DNA from: Pleurodeles waltl
Lineage: Eukaryota; Chordata; Amphibia; Caudata; Salamandridae
DNA: 64,000 nucleotides
Reading direction: 5' to 3'
NCBI RefSeq assembly: GCF_031143425.1
Contig: NC_090444.1
Span: 1,310,509,324-1,310,573,323, forward strand
Of the stretch, positions 42,520 to 54,892 are shown in pieces. The position numbers and the translations under genes were made by a program. Position 1 is the stretch's first letter; every line of letters begins with the position of its first letter. The notes under the pieces are model-generated. The model made no database searches. It saw only the letters and a list, made by a program, of their open reading frames with translations, and was not told the DNA's origin.

Positions 42520-44784
42520 AATCAGCTCCAGGTCTCTTGGGATGTGGACCCTACATTTACTACTCCTACGCACTTCAGTATCACTGCCACCATCATCAGT
42601 GGACCCAGATGCCCTTCAGGACCTCCAGTTCATCTCCTCAAGGGCAAGGGGAGCCAGCTGCAATTTCAGGGCTCTCCCCGTCTACCTGTTCTCCAGGTCT
42701 GAGGGTCACAAACTGTAGGAGGACACCCTGCTACCTGCCCTGAACATTGCATGTGATGTGGCATCTAAGGGAAAACAGTCCCCTGGCACTGGGTCTTCCT
42801 CATCACCATACTACTTGCCCTTCTCAACTTCATCATTCTCCTCTGAGGTGTACTGCAGATGATGGACAAGGTGGTAACCCTCTTTCTTTGACTGCTTCAC
42901 CCTTCGTTGATCTTCAGCCCTTGTTGCTAGCATGGGCTCATCAGCGCTGCCATGCTAAAGCTCTCCATGTTAGCCAGAGCCAAATCCATGTTCCCCAAAA
43001 CATGGAAAAATCGAGAGCAGGAATGAATTTAGGAAAAAATAAAAAAGGACTCAATTAAAACCAAAAGTTAATTATAAACCCAGAGATTGGATTTTTCCTG
43101 TCAATTTAGAGCAGGATTTTTAATTTCACCATAAAGCACTGCTGTGGTACAGCAAACTCTAAGATTAGCTTCTTGCTCAATGGAAAACTCGTCTTATTTG
43201 TGACTGTTTTTCTTTTCAATATTAAAAATGGAAATGAAATGAAACCTAAAATGTAAATTTGAGTTTCTAATTAGAATCTTGTACTTAGGCTGGCTAACAG
43301 CTATGTGACAAACATAGGCCTATTTTCAACAGACTAAGGAGATACATTTATTATACTGATTAATCGCCATTTTTAGAATGAAGTGATTGGGAAATACTAA
43401 TTCTTGAAAAATAAAATGTGGAGTGCCATGAAGAGAAGCAATATGCTATTTTGTATCAACTAACAATTTCTATGGTCTTCAACGAATGTAATGTATTTCT
43501 CAATAGTGAGTCTTTTTGACAGTAATTACTTTTCAATAATATAATTTATCTCTTATTCAATATGTCCTCAGTTGCGCTTCCACCCAACCTTCCAATTCTG
43601 TGATATGGTACTCCAAACTCAAATATTTTGGCTGCCAATGCTGAAAATAAAAAAAGCACTACATGCTTGTACTGCCACAAGTAATACACTGAAGTCTTGG
43701 TGAGGCGACTCAACTCCTCTTTGATGAAAGAAATAATACTCAGAGCTGGACACTAACTACACACAGAGTTCAACTGCACTGTGCACATTGGCCTTTAGCT
43801 CACCAGCCCACTAATGGTTTTGCTTTGAACGTCTGTGTTTTAACCTATGATCTCTTAAGGTAAAACACAGCTGTTTTAACAAACGAAGGAGCCTTTAAAT
43901 CTGCCAAAAAGTATCCAAATGTCACATGATTTAAGATCTAGGTGTAGGCAAATGATCTTCCTAGGCGAAGGTATTCTTCCATCATGAACAATATCTGGTT
44001 AGGTGTTTATTGGTTAAAGATGTCTGTAAAAACTGCCCAATGTTTTTGACTTGTTTTCTCACTAGTAACCCACATACTACCACATACAACGCTTCCTATC
44101 TGAGAGTTGTAAACACTAATATTCCTTTTAAATATATAGGCTTGTAGCTGATTTGGACCATAAAAATAATCAACTTACAGATGTTGTTAAAATACATTTT
44201 TCAGTTTTTTTTGCACTCAAGAGAGAATCCACATAGTCAATCTTGGCAGACAATTACCATTATTCAAATGGATTCCATTTTATAGGTGTTCCTGTTTGGT
44301 TCCCACTCACTTTCTCCATAGAGATTAGATTATTTTTCTTAACGAAGTGGTTATTTGGCGCACCAAACAATGTTATTTCATATCCCCTTACATATTTAAG
44401 TTGCTTGTTTAATTTTAAAATGTGCAAACTTATGGGTGAGTGTTGGGGAAAATGGTAGGCTTTTGGGGGGTGAGCATGGCCCATTTTGGGACCAGAAGGC
44501 ATGACACTATGAATTAACAGACATTACATACCCATAATTGGCTGACTCGAGAATTTCCCCAGTGCTCACACATAGTACTTGTAACCACTAGCCACAGTCT
44601 GACAAGACATTCCTTATTCTTTAGAATATGTGCCATTCTTGATCAACCTACTCAAAACAAAGACTTAGCACTTGTTAGATATACAGGCTACTCTACCCCA
44701 AGCAACAGATGAGCAATTAAAAATGGTAGGATACAGATACCACTTGATCAAAAGTCTGAGTAGAAAAGCACATTCAAGCACGTG
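42520..44784. other. Intergenic sequence, no gene seen
   Basis: 42520-43050 is moderately GC-rich with short frames and may be further retroelement debris. 43050-44780 is AT-rich and without recognisable exons or transposon ends. Confidence 0.3.
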
Positions 44785-44833
44785 TGTGTATGCGCGTGCA
44801 CATGCATGCACGCACGCACACACACACACACAC
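44785..44833. repeat. Mixed (GT/GC)n-(CA)n microsatellite
   Basis: Alternating purine-pyrimidine tract, GTGTGTGTATGCGCGTGCAC and then (CA)n, directly abutting the MITE at 44834. Confidence 0.95.
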
Positions 44834-44986
44834 GGGCCTAATTTCAATCTCAGCGGATGGAATACAAACGTGACGGATGTTCCACCCGTCGTATTACGAT
44901 CTCCACAGGACACAATGGAATTGTAATACGGCGCACAGGATATCCGTCATGGTGTAACCCCATCCACCAAGATCGTAATCAGACCC
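44834..44986. mobile_element. Harbinger-like MITE, diverged sister of 38698-38867
   Basis: It starts GGGCCTAATTTCAATCTCAG and ends GATCGTAATCAGACCC, inverted and diverged. The interior shares CAGCGGATGG and the CATAC-type palindromic centre with the copy at 38.7 kb. The target-site duplication is unclear because the left flank is a CA repeat. Confidence 0.7.
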
Positions 44987-45674
44987 ACAGTTTTCTCTTT
45001 TCAAAATAGCAAACATACTTAAATAATTGAGCTCCCAGTTATAGATAACAAGGCTGTAAAAGTTCACAGAATCAGTGTGTGACCATTCAAAGCATGAATT
45101 TACAATGTGACATTGTGGAATCCAATTAAAGTTATTGCAGAGTGTCTTATGTGCTTGTAGACGGTATTTTAATCTGTTTATCACACACACTGGATTGCTT
45201 TCAGCACTGGGTCACACTTGATAGAGTTATCACCTGTATTCAATATCCATTAGTCAAACTGACCAGTTCAGAAGCGCTTTTCACATTATACAACTAGTAC
45301 ACTGTTACTCACTAGTAACTAGTAGTTAGTTAATAATCAGTATACTGGTGAATAACAGAAAAGGAAAAGCATGATTTCTATCAAAACAGAAAAAAATGTA
45401 CAATTTCTGATGGATACAACTACCTGTGGATTCCTCACCTAATGAATTCTCCCAATGCGCCAGCATTCAATGGAAATTTTCTTCCAAGCTCTGCACGTCG
45501 ACGAGGACGTCACAGGTGCCCGACTCCCACGCATCGCTGTCTGACATCATCGAGGCAAGAAGATGTCCTCGCTGGCGTGCTGACGTCAGTTCCCTTTTTT
45601 CCATGCCTTCGAGTAAAAAAAATTTCTCCAGGCTCTAGGGAGCAACTGTTTCTTAGAAAGTGATACTTTGTGTT

Positions 45675-47783
45675 ATGTCTCTTCCTAGGAAATCCAGGTT
45701 TAAGCCCTGTAGGGAGTGCGGAGGCCGTATGTCGGTGACGGACTCACACAATGACTGCTTGTGGTGTTTAAGCTCCGAGCATGATGTTGAGGATTGCGGT
45801 TCATGCCAACGGATGAATCCGAAGGTGCTCAAAGAACGTGAAGCCCAGTTGTTTTTGGCTAAGTCGAAGAAAAAGGAGAAGCGTCGACATCGGAGGTTGT
45901 CTTGCAAATCTTCGAAGACCCATAAGCGTCGTAGTCATGACTTCCGACGCCAGCATGATTCTTGACGACGGTCAGAGAGGGACAGGTCTTGTTCGAGGTC
46001 TCCATCGGCTCTGCGTCGTTCGATCTGGGTGATCAGCCCAACCGTGACGCCTCAGACGCAGAGCCCTCGGGCTTCTCCGGTACCGTCAGTCTTTGAAGTC
46101 GAACCTCAACAGAGCCCTGGCTTCTCAGCGGCGCAATCAGAGGTGCCTGATCTGATGCCAGCTCCACAGGAGTCTACGGCACCGACGCTGCAAGGGTATC
46201 CGACACCGCAGGGGTACCCCGTGTTCCCGGCTCCGGGTGCAGATCCGGACGCATTTTTTTATGAGATGTTCAATATCTTTGCCTCCATGGCCCCTGGCGG
46301 TGCACCGGCTGGTCCCTCAGGTCCCTTGGCCTTTGATTTGGGTGTTCCGGCTCCACGCAGGCCGATGCCTTTCATGCCCTTCTGTCCGGTAGAAGGTGCT
46401 GGTTCGGCGCCGGTACCGTTGGCGTCACCAAGAAGTCCTGCGATGCCGATAACTTCTGCTGCCCCAGCACCGTTGACTTCGCCATGGCTCCAGACGACGC
46501 CGGTGAAGAGGGCCTGCTTGTCCATGGCGCCGATAGATCCGGTGTCGGGCAAATCCGAAGATCTACATCATCCGAGGTCTTCTACGTCAGTTAACTCCTT
46601 GTCAACACCAAGGATAGAGGCCAGGTCGTGCTCCAGGAGAAAGGCTCTGAGACTGTTAGGGGAGCAGGAATATAGAAGGCAGCTCCTGGAGGAAGGAGAG
46701 ATCGTGGAGCCAATGGGAGAACTTCAGGGCTTGAACTCCGCTAGCGGTCTTGACACTTCCCCGGAGTGGGATTTGGCAACTCCTGGGGAGTATACTGAGG
46801 AGGCTGCCTCGTTCCATTCAGTGGTGAGGAAGGCGGCGGATTTTTTAGATCTTCCGCTTCCTGCAGCTGAGGTCAAAACTAACATCCTTACAGAGGTATT
46901 ACATCCTGCTTCAGCTGCGGTGGAGCCGCTCCTCCCCTTTAACTAGGCGCTCACGGAACCAATCATGGAGGCGTGGATAAAGCCAGTATCTTCGCCTGCT
47001 GTGAGTAGATCTGTAACGAGGAGATACTGAGTGGCTCCTGGGGATCCAGGTTTCCTTTCAAGGAACCTGACTCTGGAGAGTCTGGTGGTACAGGCCTCGT
47101 GTTCTTTGTGCACAGCTCCTGGGTCCTTTCCTGGGTCCCCATCGGACAGAGAATCGAAAAAGATGGAACGATCTGCAAAGAAAACTTTCTCATCCTGCAG
47201 TATGGCCCTGAAGTCTACCAACGCAACCTGTGTCTTGAGCAGGTATATCTATGCTTTGATGGACGCGGCCAAGACTGCGCAGCCTGATTTGTCCCAAGAT
47301 GTTCTAGGCCTTCTGACTGATGCGCAGGCAGCAGCTACTCAGGTCATCCAGTCAGGACTAGATACATCTGATTCGGTGGCCAGGGCCATGGGCACGTCTA
47401 TAGCAACCAGGAGACATGCTTGGTTAAGGTCGTCAGGGTTTTCATCTGATGTGCAATCGACCCTCCTAGACTTGTATTTTGCTGGGGACAAACTGTTTGG
47501 TACTAAGGCTGATTCTGCCTTGGAACGTTTCAAGGAGAGCAGGGCTACCGCTAAGTCTCTGGGCTTGCAGGCTTCTACCACCACCCCTTTTAGATCATTC
47601 ATGAGGTTTGGACGTGGCTCTTCCTTTCGGGGGAAACTGCGGCCAGCAGGCCAGCAACCTACCACTACTCTTCCCTATAGGTCATATAGGGGGCGGGGGA
47701 GAGTTAGGACCAGAGGGGCCGCCCAACAGCACCTTGCCTCTTCCTCTTCCTCGGGAGGGGTGCAACAGGGAAAACAGCCTTAG
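45675..47783 (+). pseudogene. DIRS gag-like ORF with three in-frame stops
   Basis: One frame runs from the ATG at 45675 (MSLPRKSRFKPC) to 47783, about 700 codons, broken by in-frame stops at 45963 (TGA), 46944 (TAG) and 47028 (TGA). The N-terminus has a Cys/His cluster (CRECGGR, CLWCLSSEHDVEDC) then a basic stretch. The middle is Pro/Ala/Ser-rich. The C-terminal third has a helical region and an Arg/Gly-rich tail (RGRGRVRTRGAAQ). This matches the usual make-up of DIRS gag-like proteins. Confidence 0.75.
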
Positions 47784-49260
47784 TCCTCCATCCATTCCAT
47801 CCCATACTTCTCCTTCAGGGGGAAGGCTATTGCATTTTCTCCGTATGTGGGAGTCTATCACATCGGACTCCTGGGTCATCAATATTGTGGAGAAAGGTTA
47901 TGCCCTTCCTTTTCGGGAGTTTCGCCCTCCCATCCCTCCCCGCCCATCCTTCTGCATAGAGGACCATCTCCGGATGTTGCAGCAGGAGGTTCTAGTCCTT
48001 TAGTCAAAAGGTGCAGTGGAGTTGGTTCCAGAGCGGGAAAGGGGTCAGGGTTGTTATTCAAGATATTTCCTGATCCCAAAGAAGGATGGTCGGTTGAGGC
48101 CTATCCTGGACCTGAGGGTTTTGAATTGGTTCCTCAAACAGGAGAAATTCAAAATGCTGACCCTAGCGCAGGTTCTTTTGGCGTTGAATGAAGAGGATTG
48201 GATGGTGTCTGTCGACTTGCAGGATGCTTACTTCCATATCCCTATTCTCAAGTCGCACAGGAAGTATCTCCGGTTTGTGGTGGGATCGCAACACTACCAG
48301 TTTGTGGTCCTTCCTCTTGGTCTTACTTCCACACCTCGAGTCTTCACGAAGGTGATGGCGGTGGTTGTAGCAAATCTCAGGAGGAAGGGGATAGCGGTAT
48401 TCCCTTACCTGGACGATTGGTTGATCAAAGCCAAGTCTCCAGAGTTCGTGCTGCATCACCTGCGGTTGACAACCCAGTTGTTGTTCGACCTGGGATTTTC
48501 GGTGAATGTGCCCAAATCTCACCTGGAGCCCTCTCAACGCCTCCTGTTCATAGGGGCAGGACACAACATTGAATTGGGCCTTTCCTCAGCGGATTCAGGA
48601 CATTCAGGTGTTGATTCCAATGTTTCAAAGTGGAGCGGTTGTTCTAGTCCTCAAGGTCCTTCGTCTGCTCGGTCTGTTCGTTTCTTGCATTCTGTTGGTC
48701 ACTCATGCACGCTGGCACATGAGGGCTCTTCAGTGGTGCCCCCGCAGGCAGTGGTTTCAACACAGAGGGGATCTCGAGGAGTCGATAAGGATCTCCAGAG
48801 ACACTGCAGCGGATCTTTAATGGTGGGCTGTGGACGCCAACCTTTCCCAAGGAAGGCCGTTTTACCTACCAACGCCAATGGCCACGGTTATAACGGATGC
48901 TTCCACTCTAGGGTGGGGAGCTCATCTGGGGGACCTGGAGATCAAAGGTCATTGGTCTCCAGTGGAACAGAGGTTTAATTTAAATCTGTTGGAGTTGCAG
49001 GCGATATGCGTAGCTCTCAAGGCGTTCCTCCCATACCTTCGCGGTCAGTCGGTTCAGGTCCTGACGGACAACACTACTGCGATGTGGTACATAAACAAGC
49101 AGGGGGGAGTAGGGTCGTACCTTCTCTGAAGAGAGGCTCTGCAGCTCTGGTCCTGGGCACAGGACCATTGGATTTGCATAGTAGCAAACCATTTGGCCGG
49201 AGTTCTGAACGTACGTGCGGACAGTCTCAGTCGGAACATCTGGAGCGATCACGAGTGGCG
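47608..49260 (+). pseudogene. DIRS reverse transcriptase and RNase H region
   Basis: The reverse transcriptase begins in the frame of 47608, is cut by a TAG at 48001, then reads SRYFLIPKKDGRLRPILDLR. The first catalytic block is SVDLQDAYFHIP, and the YLDD motif lies at 48406-48417. Near 48560 the similarity shifts frame. The RNase H part (VITDASTLGWGAHL, ALKAFLPYLRG, LTDNTTAMWYINKQGG) lies at about 48880-49120, followed by a TGA near 49130. The catalytic residues are still visible, but the frame is broken. Confidence 0.85.
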
Positions 49261-49640
49261 TCTCCATCAGACCTGATCCTTTATATCTTTCGGATGTGGG
49301 GATTTCCACGGGTAGACCTGTTTGTCACTCGAGAGAACGCGCACTGCCCGTCGTTCTGCAGCCTCCAGTATCCGGTGCAAGGAGCATTGGGGGACGCGTT
49401 TCAGATGTTCTGGTTCGGCCAGTTGCTTTACACGTCCCCCCCCATACCCTTGATTCCTCAGGTTCTGAGGAAGATTCACCCAAGTTATGTTGATAGCTCC
49501 GGATTGGCCAAGAAGGGTGTGGTACACAGATCTTCTCCAACTCTCACTGTGCTCTCCGCTCCGTCTCCCTCACAAGGCAGACCTCCTCTAGAAGTTGCAG
49601 GGGCAGCCTTTACACCCCCACCTCCAGAGTCTGCACCTAC
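49260..49640 (+). pseudogene. DIRS linker / methyltransferase-like region
   Basis: The frame at 49006-50301 reads here FRMWGFPRVDLFVTRENAHC and then a PPIPLIPQVLRKI block. This stretch is conserved between RNase H and the recombinase in DIRS elements, where a DAM-like methyltransferase is often placed. The assignment is from recall of the family layout; catalytic residues were not checked. Confidence 0.5.
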
Positions 49641-50751
49641 ATGCCTGGAGATTGAACAGGGCAATCTGAGTTCCTTTTCTCTCCCACCAGAAGTGGTGGA
49701 CGTTATTTTATCGGCCAGGTGGCACTCTACCAAATCTATCTCTGCTGGCAGATGGGCAGAATTTGTGGCTTGGTGTGGAGAGAGTCAAATTGATCCCTTA
49801 TGTGCCCATTTGTCGGATGTGTTGTCGTTTGCATTATCTTTGGCGCAGAGGGGTTGTGCAGTTGCAACTGTTAAAGGCTATTTGTCGGCACTGTCAGCCT
49901 TTCTGTGTCTACCTGATCAACCTTCCCTATTTAAGTCCCCTATAGTTTTGAGGTTCTTAAAGGGCCTTACTAACAGGTTTCCTCCCACTCCCTTTGTTAT
50001 GCCTCAGTGGGATTTAAATTTGGTATTAACATTCCTGATGGGTTCACCATTTGAACCTTTGCATTCATGTCCTTTAGGGTTTTTGCTTTTAAAAACAGTT
50101 TTTCTTATAGCCATTACATCGGCTAGGTGTGTGAGTGAGCTTCAGGCGCTTAGCGTTAAGCCCCCTTTCACGTTCTTTCATGTGGACAAGGTGGTGTTGA
50201 GGACCAGGGCTGCTTTCCTTCCGAAGGTTGAAACACCCTTTCATTTAGGACAGTCTATAACTCTCTTGTCCTTCTATCCTCCTCCCCATCCATCAAAGTA
50301 GGAGAAGAGACTGCATTGGTTGAATCCATAAAGGGCGTTGAGTTTCTACATCGACAGGATGAGAGAATTCCGAGTGGAGGATCAGCTCTTCGTCGGTTAT
50401 GTGGGGAAGAGGAAAGGCAAGGCTGTCCACAAGAGATTACTATCAAGGTGGGTTGTTCTTTGCATCAAAGTGTGTTATTCTTTGGCAGGGAAGATTCCTC
50501 CTGTGGGAATTAGAGCCCATTCTCCCAGGGATAAGTCAGCCTCTTCGGCCTCGGCTAGAGGTGTTCCTTTGGCTGACATTTGTAAGGCTGAAACTTGGGC
50601 ATCCCTCCATACTTCCGTAAAGCTTTATTGTTTGGATTCAGAGGTTAGGAGGGATGGCCATTTTGCACGGTCCGTGCTGCAGGATTTTTTGGTTTGGCCA
50701 TTCAGGCACCCACCACCGATTGCAGTACTGCTTTGGGACTCTATTCATTAG
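49640..50751 (+). pseudogene. DIRS tyrosine recombinase, two internal stops
   Basis: The N-terminal SAM-like part (SISAGRWAEFVAWCGES, VKGYLSALSAFLC) leads to the first catalytic arginine in ITSARCVSELQAL near 50118. Stops at 50299 and 50329 interrupt the frame. It resumes with the HxxR box (RAHSPRDKSASS near 50510), then ADICKAETWAS and the tyrosine context VKLYCLDS near 50620-50640. The R, HxxR, W and Y positions of the family are therefore visible, but the protein is not continuous. Confidence 0.85.
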
Positions 50752-50854
50752 TTGAGGAATCCACAGGTAGTTGTATCCATCAGAAGAACAAGTTACTTAC
50801 CTTCGGTAACGCTTTTTCTGGTGGATACATTAGCTACCTGTGGATTCCTCACGG
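50743..50854. repeat. DIRS internal complementary region
   Basis: The left half (50743-50783) is the reverse complement of the element's left end with one mismatch over about 41 bp. The right half (50818-50854) is a direct, diverged copy of that same end. The two halves form a hairpin around ACAAGTTACTTACC. DIRS elements use such a region to join the ends during circle formation. Confidence 0.75.
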
Positions 50855-51210
50855 TCCCACCCACCTCCCCGTTGCCTGGATGGTCTTGCCGGGATATACT
50901 GGGGTACGTATGTATGTAAGAATGTGTATTTTTGCCTGATGGTATATGTATATATTTGTTCATATGTGAGGTAAGACGTTTTTCAAATGTATATATATAT
51001 ATATAAATTTATATATTTGGTATTTTGCAATTTATGTTTGATTAAATTTTGTGTTTTATATTTGATTGATGTACTCATGTCAAGTATGTTTTTTCGGTAG
51101 TCACCTGTTCGCCTCAAAGGCATGTAAAAAATTGTGAAAACTGACGTCAGCATGCCGGCAAGAACATCTTATTGCCTCGATGACGTCAGACAGCGTTACG
51201 TGGGAGTCAT

Positions 51211-52796
51211 GCTGAATTTGCAGAATCTATCTTTAGAACGTGTGATTTGTGTATTTATTTCTTGAACCTAAACTGGTTAAGTTTACGCTGGGCTTAGTTA
51301 TTGATCAGCCTTGAGTTATGTTGGATTTTATAACTATCATAAGGACTACTGTTACTTGAGACTTTATTTTCTATGGGATGTGTCTATACTCTTTATGAGA
51401 CTGATACTTAAAATATTTACTTGGATTTTGGTTAATTAGGGATTGCATTTACATTGCTTTTTCTGTATTTTGAGTCTTTATGAAATTTCATGCATACTTT
51501 CCCTATACCACGTTTTACTTTTTCTGTGTTAAAATCTACTTTTGTCTTATTTTTGGCCGAGAACTCAGTTCTTTATGCTTCCTATATTTATATCTGGTTT
51601 GCTCTGCTGAATTGTTTTATATTGGTGAGGAGTGTAGTCTCTAACCACTAGGTTGACTGGAGACACTAAAGTCAAAATACTTGGATAAGACATCGGGGTA
51701 ACTATATATCAGGGTTTTGATGGGTATTTGGGTTCAGCTCCCATATATACATCACAAATTAGATGTGTATATTAAAACAGCAAAACTATGTACTGAAAAT
51801 ATATAGTAGTAGGATAAAAATCATTATCCAGAAAATGAGAAATGAGAAATGGTCTTGACTTAAAAGTATATTTTTCTGAAAAAGAATGGTTTGTAATAAT
51901 GTTCTCAGTCAGTCAACTCTGCATCTTCTAGTCAATTAAGTTTTGCAAACCAAATATGAATATTTACAGTGATGAGGTTTTGTAGAATGGTCACAGTCAT
52001 ATTGGTAACTTAGCGGGTTTTGTTTGCAGTGACCCTTGCTCATTTCCATATCAGAAATTTTGCACAACATTTACCTTATTACAAGGGAAGGGCTGACAAA
52101 TGGCCACCATTAACATAAGGTTAAAACTGAGTATGCAGAAAAGGGCCTTAATAGACCTGTATTTTTTTGTTATTGTATGGGACATAAAGACGTTCAGGAC
52201 ACACCATCCCATTCTGACAACCACTTTGTATTACAGAGAAGACAGTGTGTAACTGAGGTATCTAATTGTGATGAAGGGTGATATCTTAAACTGTTGAGGT
52301 GGGTACAGTCTGTCCCAGGATTGAACATATCAGTGGGGCATAAACTAGAGAGTATTCCGGCCACTTCAGAAACTCTCCAGGCTATTCCACCTTAGTTAAG
52401 AGATTTACTAGGGTTTTTTTTCAAAATCTTGAAGCTACTCATTAGACAGGCAGGTATGTGCAGGTGCCTGCCTGCATTTTCTAAATCTGAGTTTTTTTCA
52501 CTTGTTTTGGTCCCCATTCGTATTTCAGATTGGATTCTGGCTCAGTACATACACAACCAAGATCATATTATTTTTAAGGACACAGTATTCTAGTGATTGA
52601 CATGCCTGCACTTAAAAGGGAGGGCTTATGTCTGGCACAGTTTAACATATCAGTTACCTGTAATATGAAAGAAAGGATTGTTCTATCAAGTTAGTTTAGT
52701 GAGAACAGCTTGGAACTACAGCAGCAGTTTATAAACCATGCACACAACAAATTCATTAGCTTATTTAAGACACAGTGACAAGTGGAAACTGGTATC
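51211..52796. other. AT-rich intergenic sequence, no gene seen
   Basis: Short frames only, with no recognisable transposon ends apart from the neighbours. Confidence 0.35.
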
Positions 52797-53072
52797 CAGT
52801 GCTTAATTTGTGAAAAAAGTACTGGTGCAGCCATTGTCAGAAGGCCATGTGTGGCAATTCAGACTATTTCAGGCCCCCCAAGCCGTAAGGATGATTTGGG
52901 AGGCACGTATTAGTCATTCTTAAGGTATTTTGAATTGAGAAACAACTGTTGTTGTGCTTGTCTTTAAATTAGACAAAGAGCCCCACTGTGTGGCAGACTA
53001 TCATACCTGCTGGTGTTGACATTTAAGTGCCGGTGCCGAGCACCGTAAACCACCTAATCAAACTAAGCACTG
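52797..53072. mobile_element. hAT-like MITE, copy 2
   Basis: It begins CAGTGCTTAATTTG and ends CTAAGCACTG, as in the copy at 5820. It shares the interior words AAGTGCCGGTGC and GAGCACCG. The flanking 8-mers (CTGGTATC and CCCATACC) no longer match well, so this copy is older. Confidence 0.75.
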
Positions 53073-53690
53073 CCCATACCAAACATGGATACACATGCTC
53101 TAGGTATAAATACTTTTCTTTTGCATGAAGATCTGTTACATTGTTTCTCTTTCACAGAAAGTAGTGGACATGGATAGAAGCATCACAGAGTTACATTCGC
53201 TCAGTCTGTTGTCCAAGCCATCTTATTTCACTATACCTCCAGAAATTGACACATTGGGCATCAAAGTAAACATACTTTGTACACTTGTGGCGTGCTATGG
53301 GAACATATTTTACCATGACAACAGCAAATTGGAACATATTTCAAACACTCACACAAACTTCTTCTTTCACCATACTTTTGAGAGCAATGATCTTGTTAAA
53401 ATATAGTCCCAGAAAATGGTTGTAATGTGGTGGATTCAATTATTCATTGCACGATTAGCACCCTGGAGTATGCACCTTTCACTATTTAGATGTGTACATG
53501 CCCTCTGTAAGCTAAATAACCATTTTCACTATCAGCTATTTGTATTTTAACCTGACAATGTGCTACTCTTGGAAAGGTTTTCTTAGATATTTCTTCTTCA
53601 AGCCAGTTGGTGAAAGTGTGTTTCTAAATTCCTTTGTTAAATGAGAAATGGAGTTGCAAACACTCAAACATTTGGGTTCAGAGTGACAGG
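53073..53690. other. Intergenic sequence, no gene supported
   Basis: An open frame of 93 codons at 53125-53406 has no recognisable domain and no splice context that I can argue for. It is left unannotated as a gene. Confidence 0.3.
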
Positions 53691-54535
53691 ACCAGGGTTA
53701 GACTGAGACAGAAAGTAGACCGGGACACCAAAATAAAATAAAAAAATAAAAATAAAAGTGATCCCCCTTAGTGAATTAGATAACAACTTTACAATCAAGG
53801 TCAAATCCAAACCATTCCTGAGAAACCACACAGAGAACCTAGGTCCAGTTCCAGAGCCATAAACCAGTCCAACCTTAACAGCATTACTATCACACAGGCT
53901 ACCCCTGCTGACACCAAACCTCACCTGAACTGCATGCTACTCACCTGCAGATCGGCAGTGAGACACGCAGTGGGCACAGCTGACCTCATCCTTGCACACA
54001 GCCTTGACCTCTTAATCCTGACTGAAACATGACTAAATGATTCTGCTGCCCCTATTGTTGACATAATAGTCCCTCCTAGTCACAACATCATAAGATTAGA
54101 TAGATCTAGCAGGGCAGGTGGAGGTATCGCCTGCATACACCATAACAGTCTTGCAGTAAAAAGTCACAAACCACTGCTCTATTCTTCTGCAAATACCTAT
54201 GCATCGATACTGCATGTAACAACAGACCACTATGCAAACTCCACACGATGTACCATCCACCAGGAGACAACCTCTCCTTCATAGAGAAAATCGTGGAAAT
54301 CATCTCAACCAACATGGGACAACAGAGCATCCAGATCTTTCTAAGTAATCTCAACCTCCATTGGAATGACCTGCATGACCCCGCAGTGAACAGCCATAAA
54401 ACCTTCCTAACCAACCTGAACCTGATCCAAATATGTGACAACCCTACACAGAACAAGGGAACAATCTTAGATCTAATAATTGCTAAGGTTCATTCCATTC
54501 AACTTGAATCTATCTTACCTTGTGACTGAACATCT
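53690..54535 (+). pseudogene. LINE endonuclease fragment (CR1/L2-like)
   Basis: The translation includes LNCMLLTCRSAVRHAVGTADL, DLLILTET followed by LND, SRAGGGIACIHHNSLAVKSH, and then, after a frame change, MYHPPGDNLSFIEKIVEI and a block matching GDFNLH as LSNLNLHWNDL. These are the successive motifs of an APE endonuclease in CR1/L2-type LINEs. Stops and a frameshift break it, and no reverse transcriptase follows, so it is a fragment. A hAT MITE starts just after it at 54589. Confidence 0.65.
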
Positions 54536-54588
54536 ACACATTGTTTGTATAGCGTGTATATAGCCAAAAGGTAGCAGCACTGTACAGG

Positions 54589-54884
54589 CAGTACTTAATT
54601 TGTAAATAAAAAAGTGCCTATGCCCAAAGCTCTCCTCTAAAACACGCGGCTGCTGTAATTAAATGTGTGAGCTTGGAATACTGAGGCATCTCCCTGCCCC
54701 TTCAGCTCACACTTGCAGCTTTCTGCTTTCTCCCTTTGTGATGATTTCCCGCTTTTCCCTTCCTCTGTCTTTAACATGTGTCGTTTACTCGCATTAAATG
54801 CTTGAGGAAATAAAATAATTGCTGGCTCTCAAAAATAAGTGGTTGTGCCCTGCACTGGAAACCACCAGCTTAAAATAAGCACTG
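54589..54884. mobile_element. hAT-like MITE, copy 3, with perfect 8-bp target duplication
   Basis: It starts CAGTACTTAATTTG and ends AAATAAGCACTG. TGTACAGG flanks it exactly at 54581-54588 and 54885-54892. The interior matches the copy at 5820 (AACACGCGGCTG, TAAATGCTTGAGG, TCTCAAAAATAAGTG). This is the best-preserved boundary of the family in the window. Confidence 0.9.
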
Positions 54885-54892
54885 TGTACAGG

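Larger units (their letters stand above)
45407..51210 (+). mobile_element. DIRS-type tyrosine-recombinase retrotransposon, inactive
   Basis: It has gag-like, reverse transcriptase/RNase H and tyrosine recombinase regions in the order of DIRS elements. The left end (45407-45447) recurs inverted at 50743-50783. A second left-end block (45521-45612) recurs inverted at 51112-51209. No target-site duplication is expected or seen. All three coding regions carry stops or frameshifts, so the copy is dead, but protein-level similarity is still high. DIRS elements are known to be abundant in salamanders. The right outer limit is approximate. Confidence 0.88.

Noticed and set aside
53125..53406. 93-codon ORF between two repeats
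   Set aside because: No recognisable domain or splice signals, and it lies in repeat-derived surroundings.
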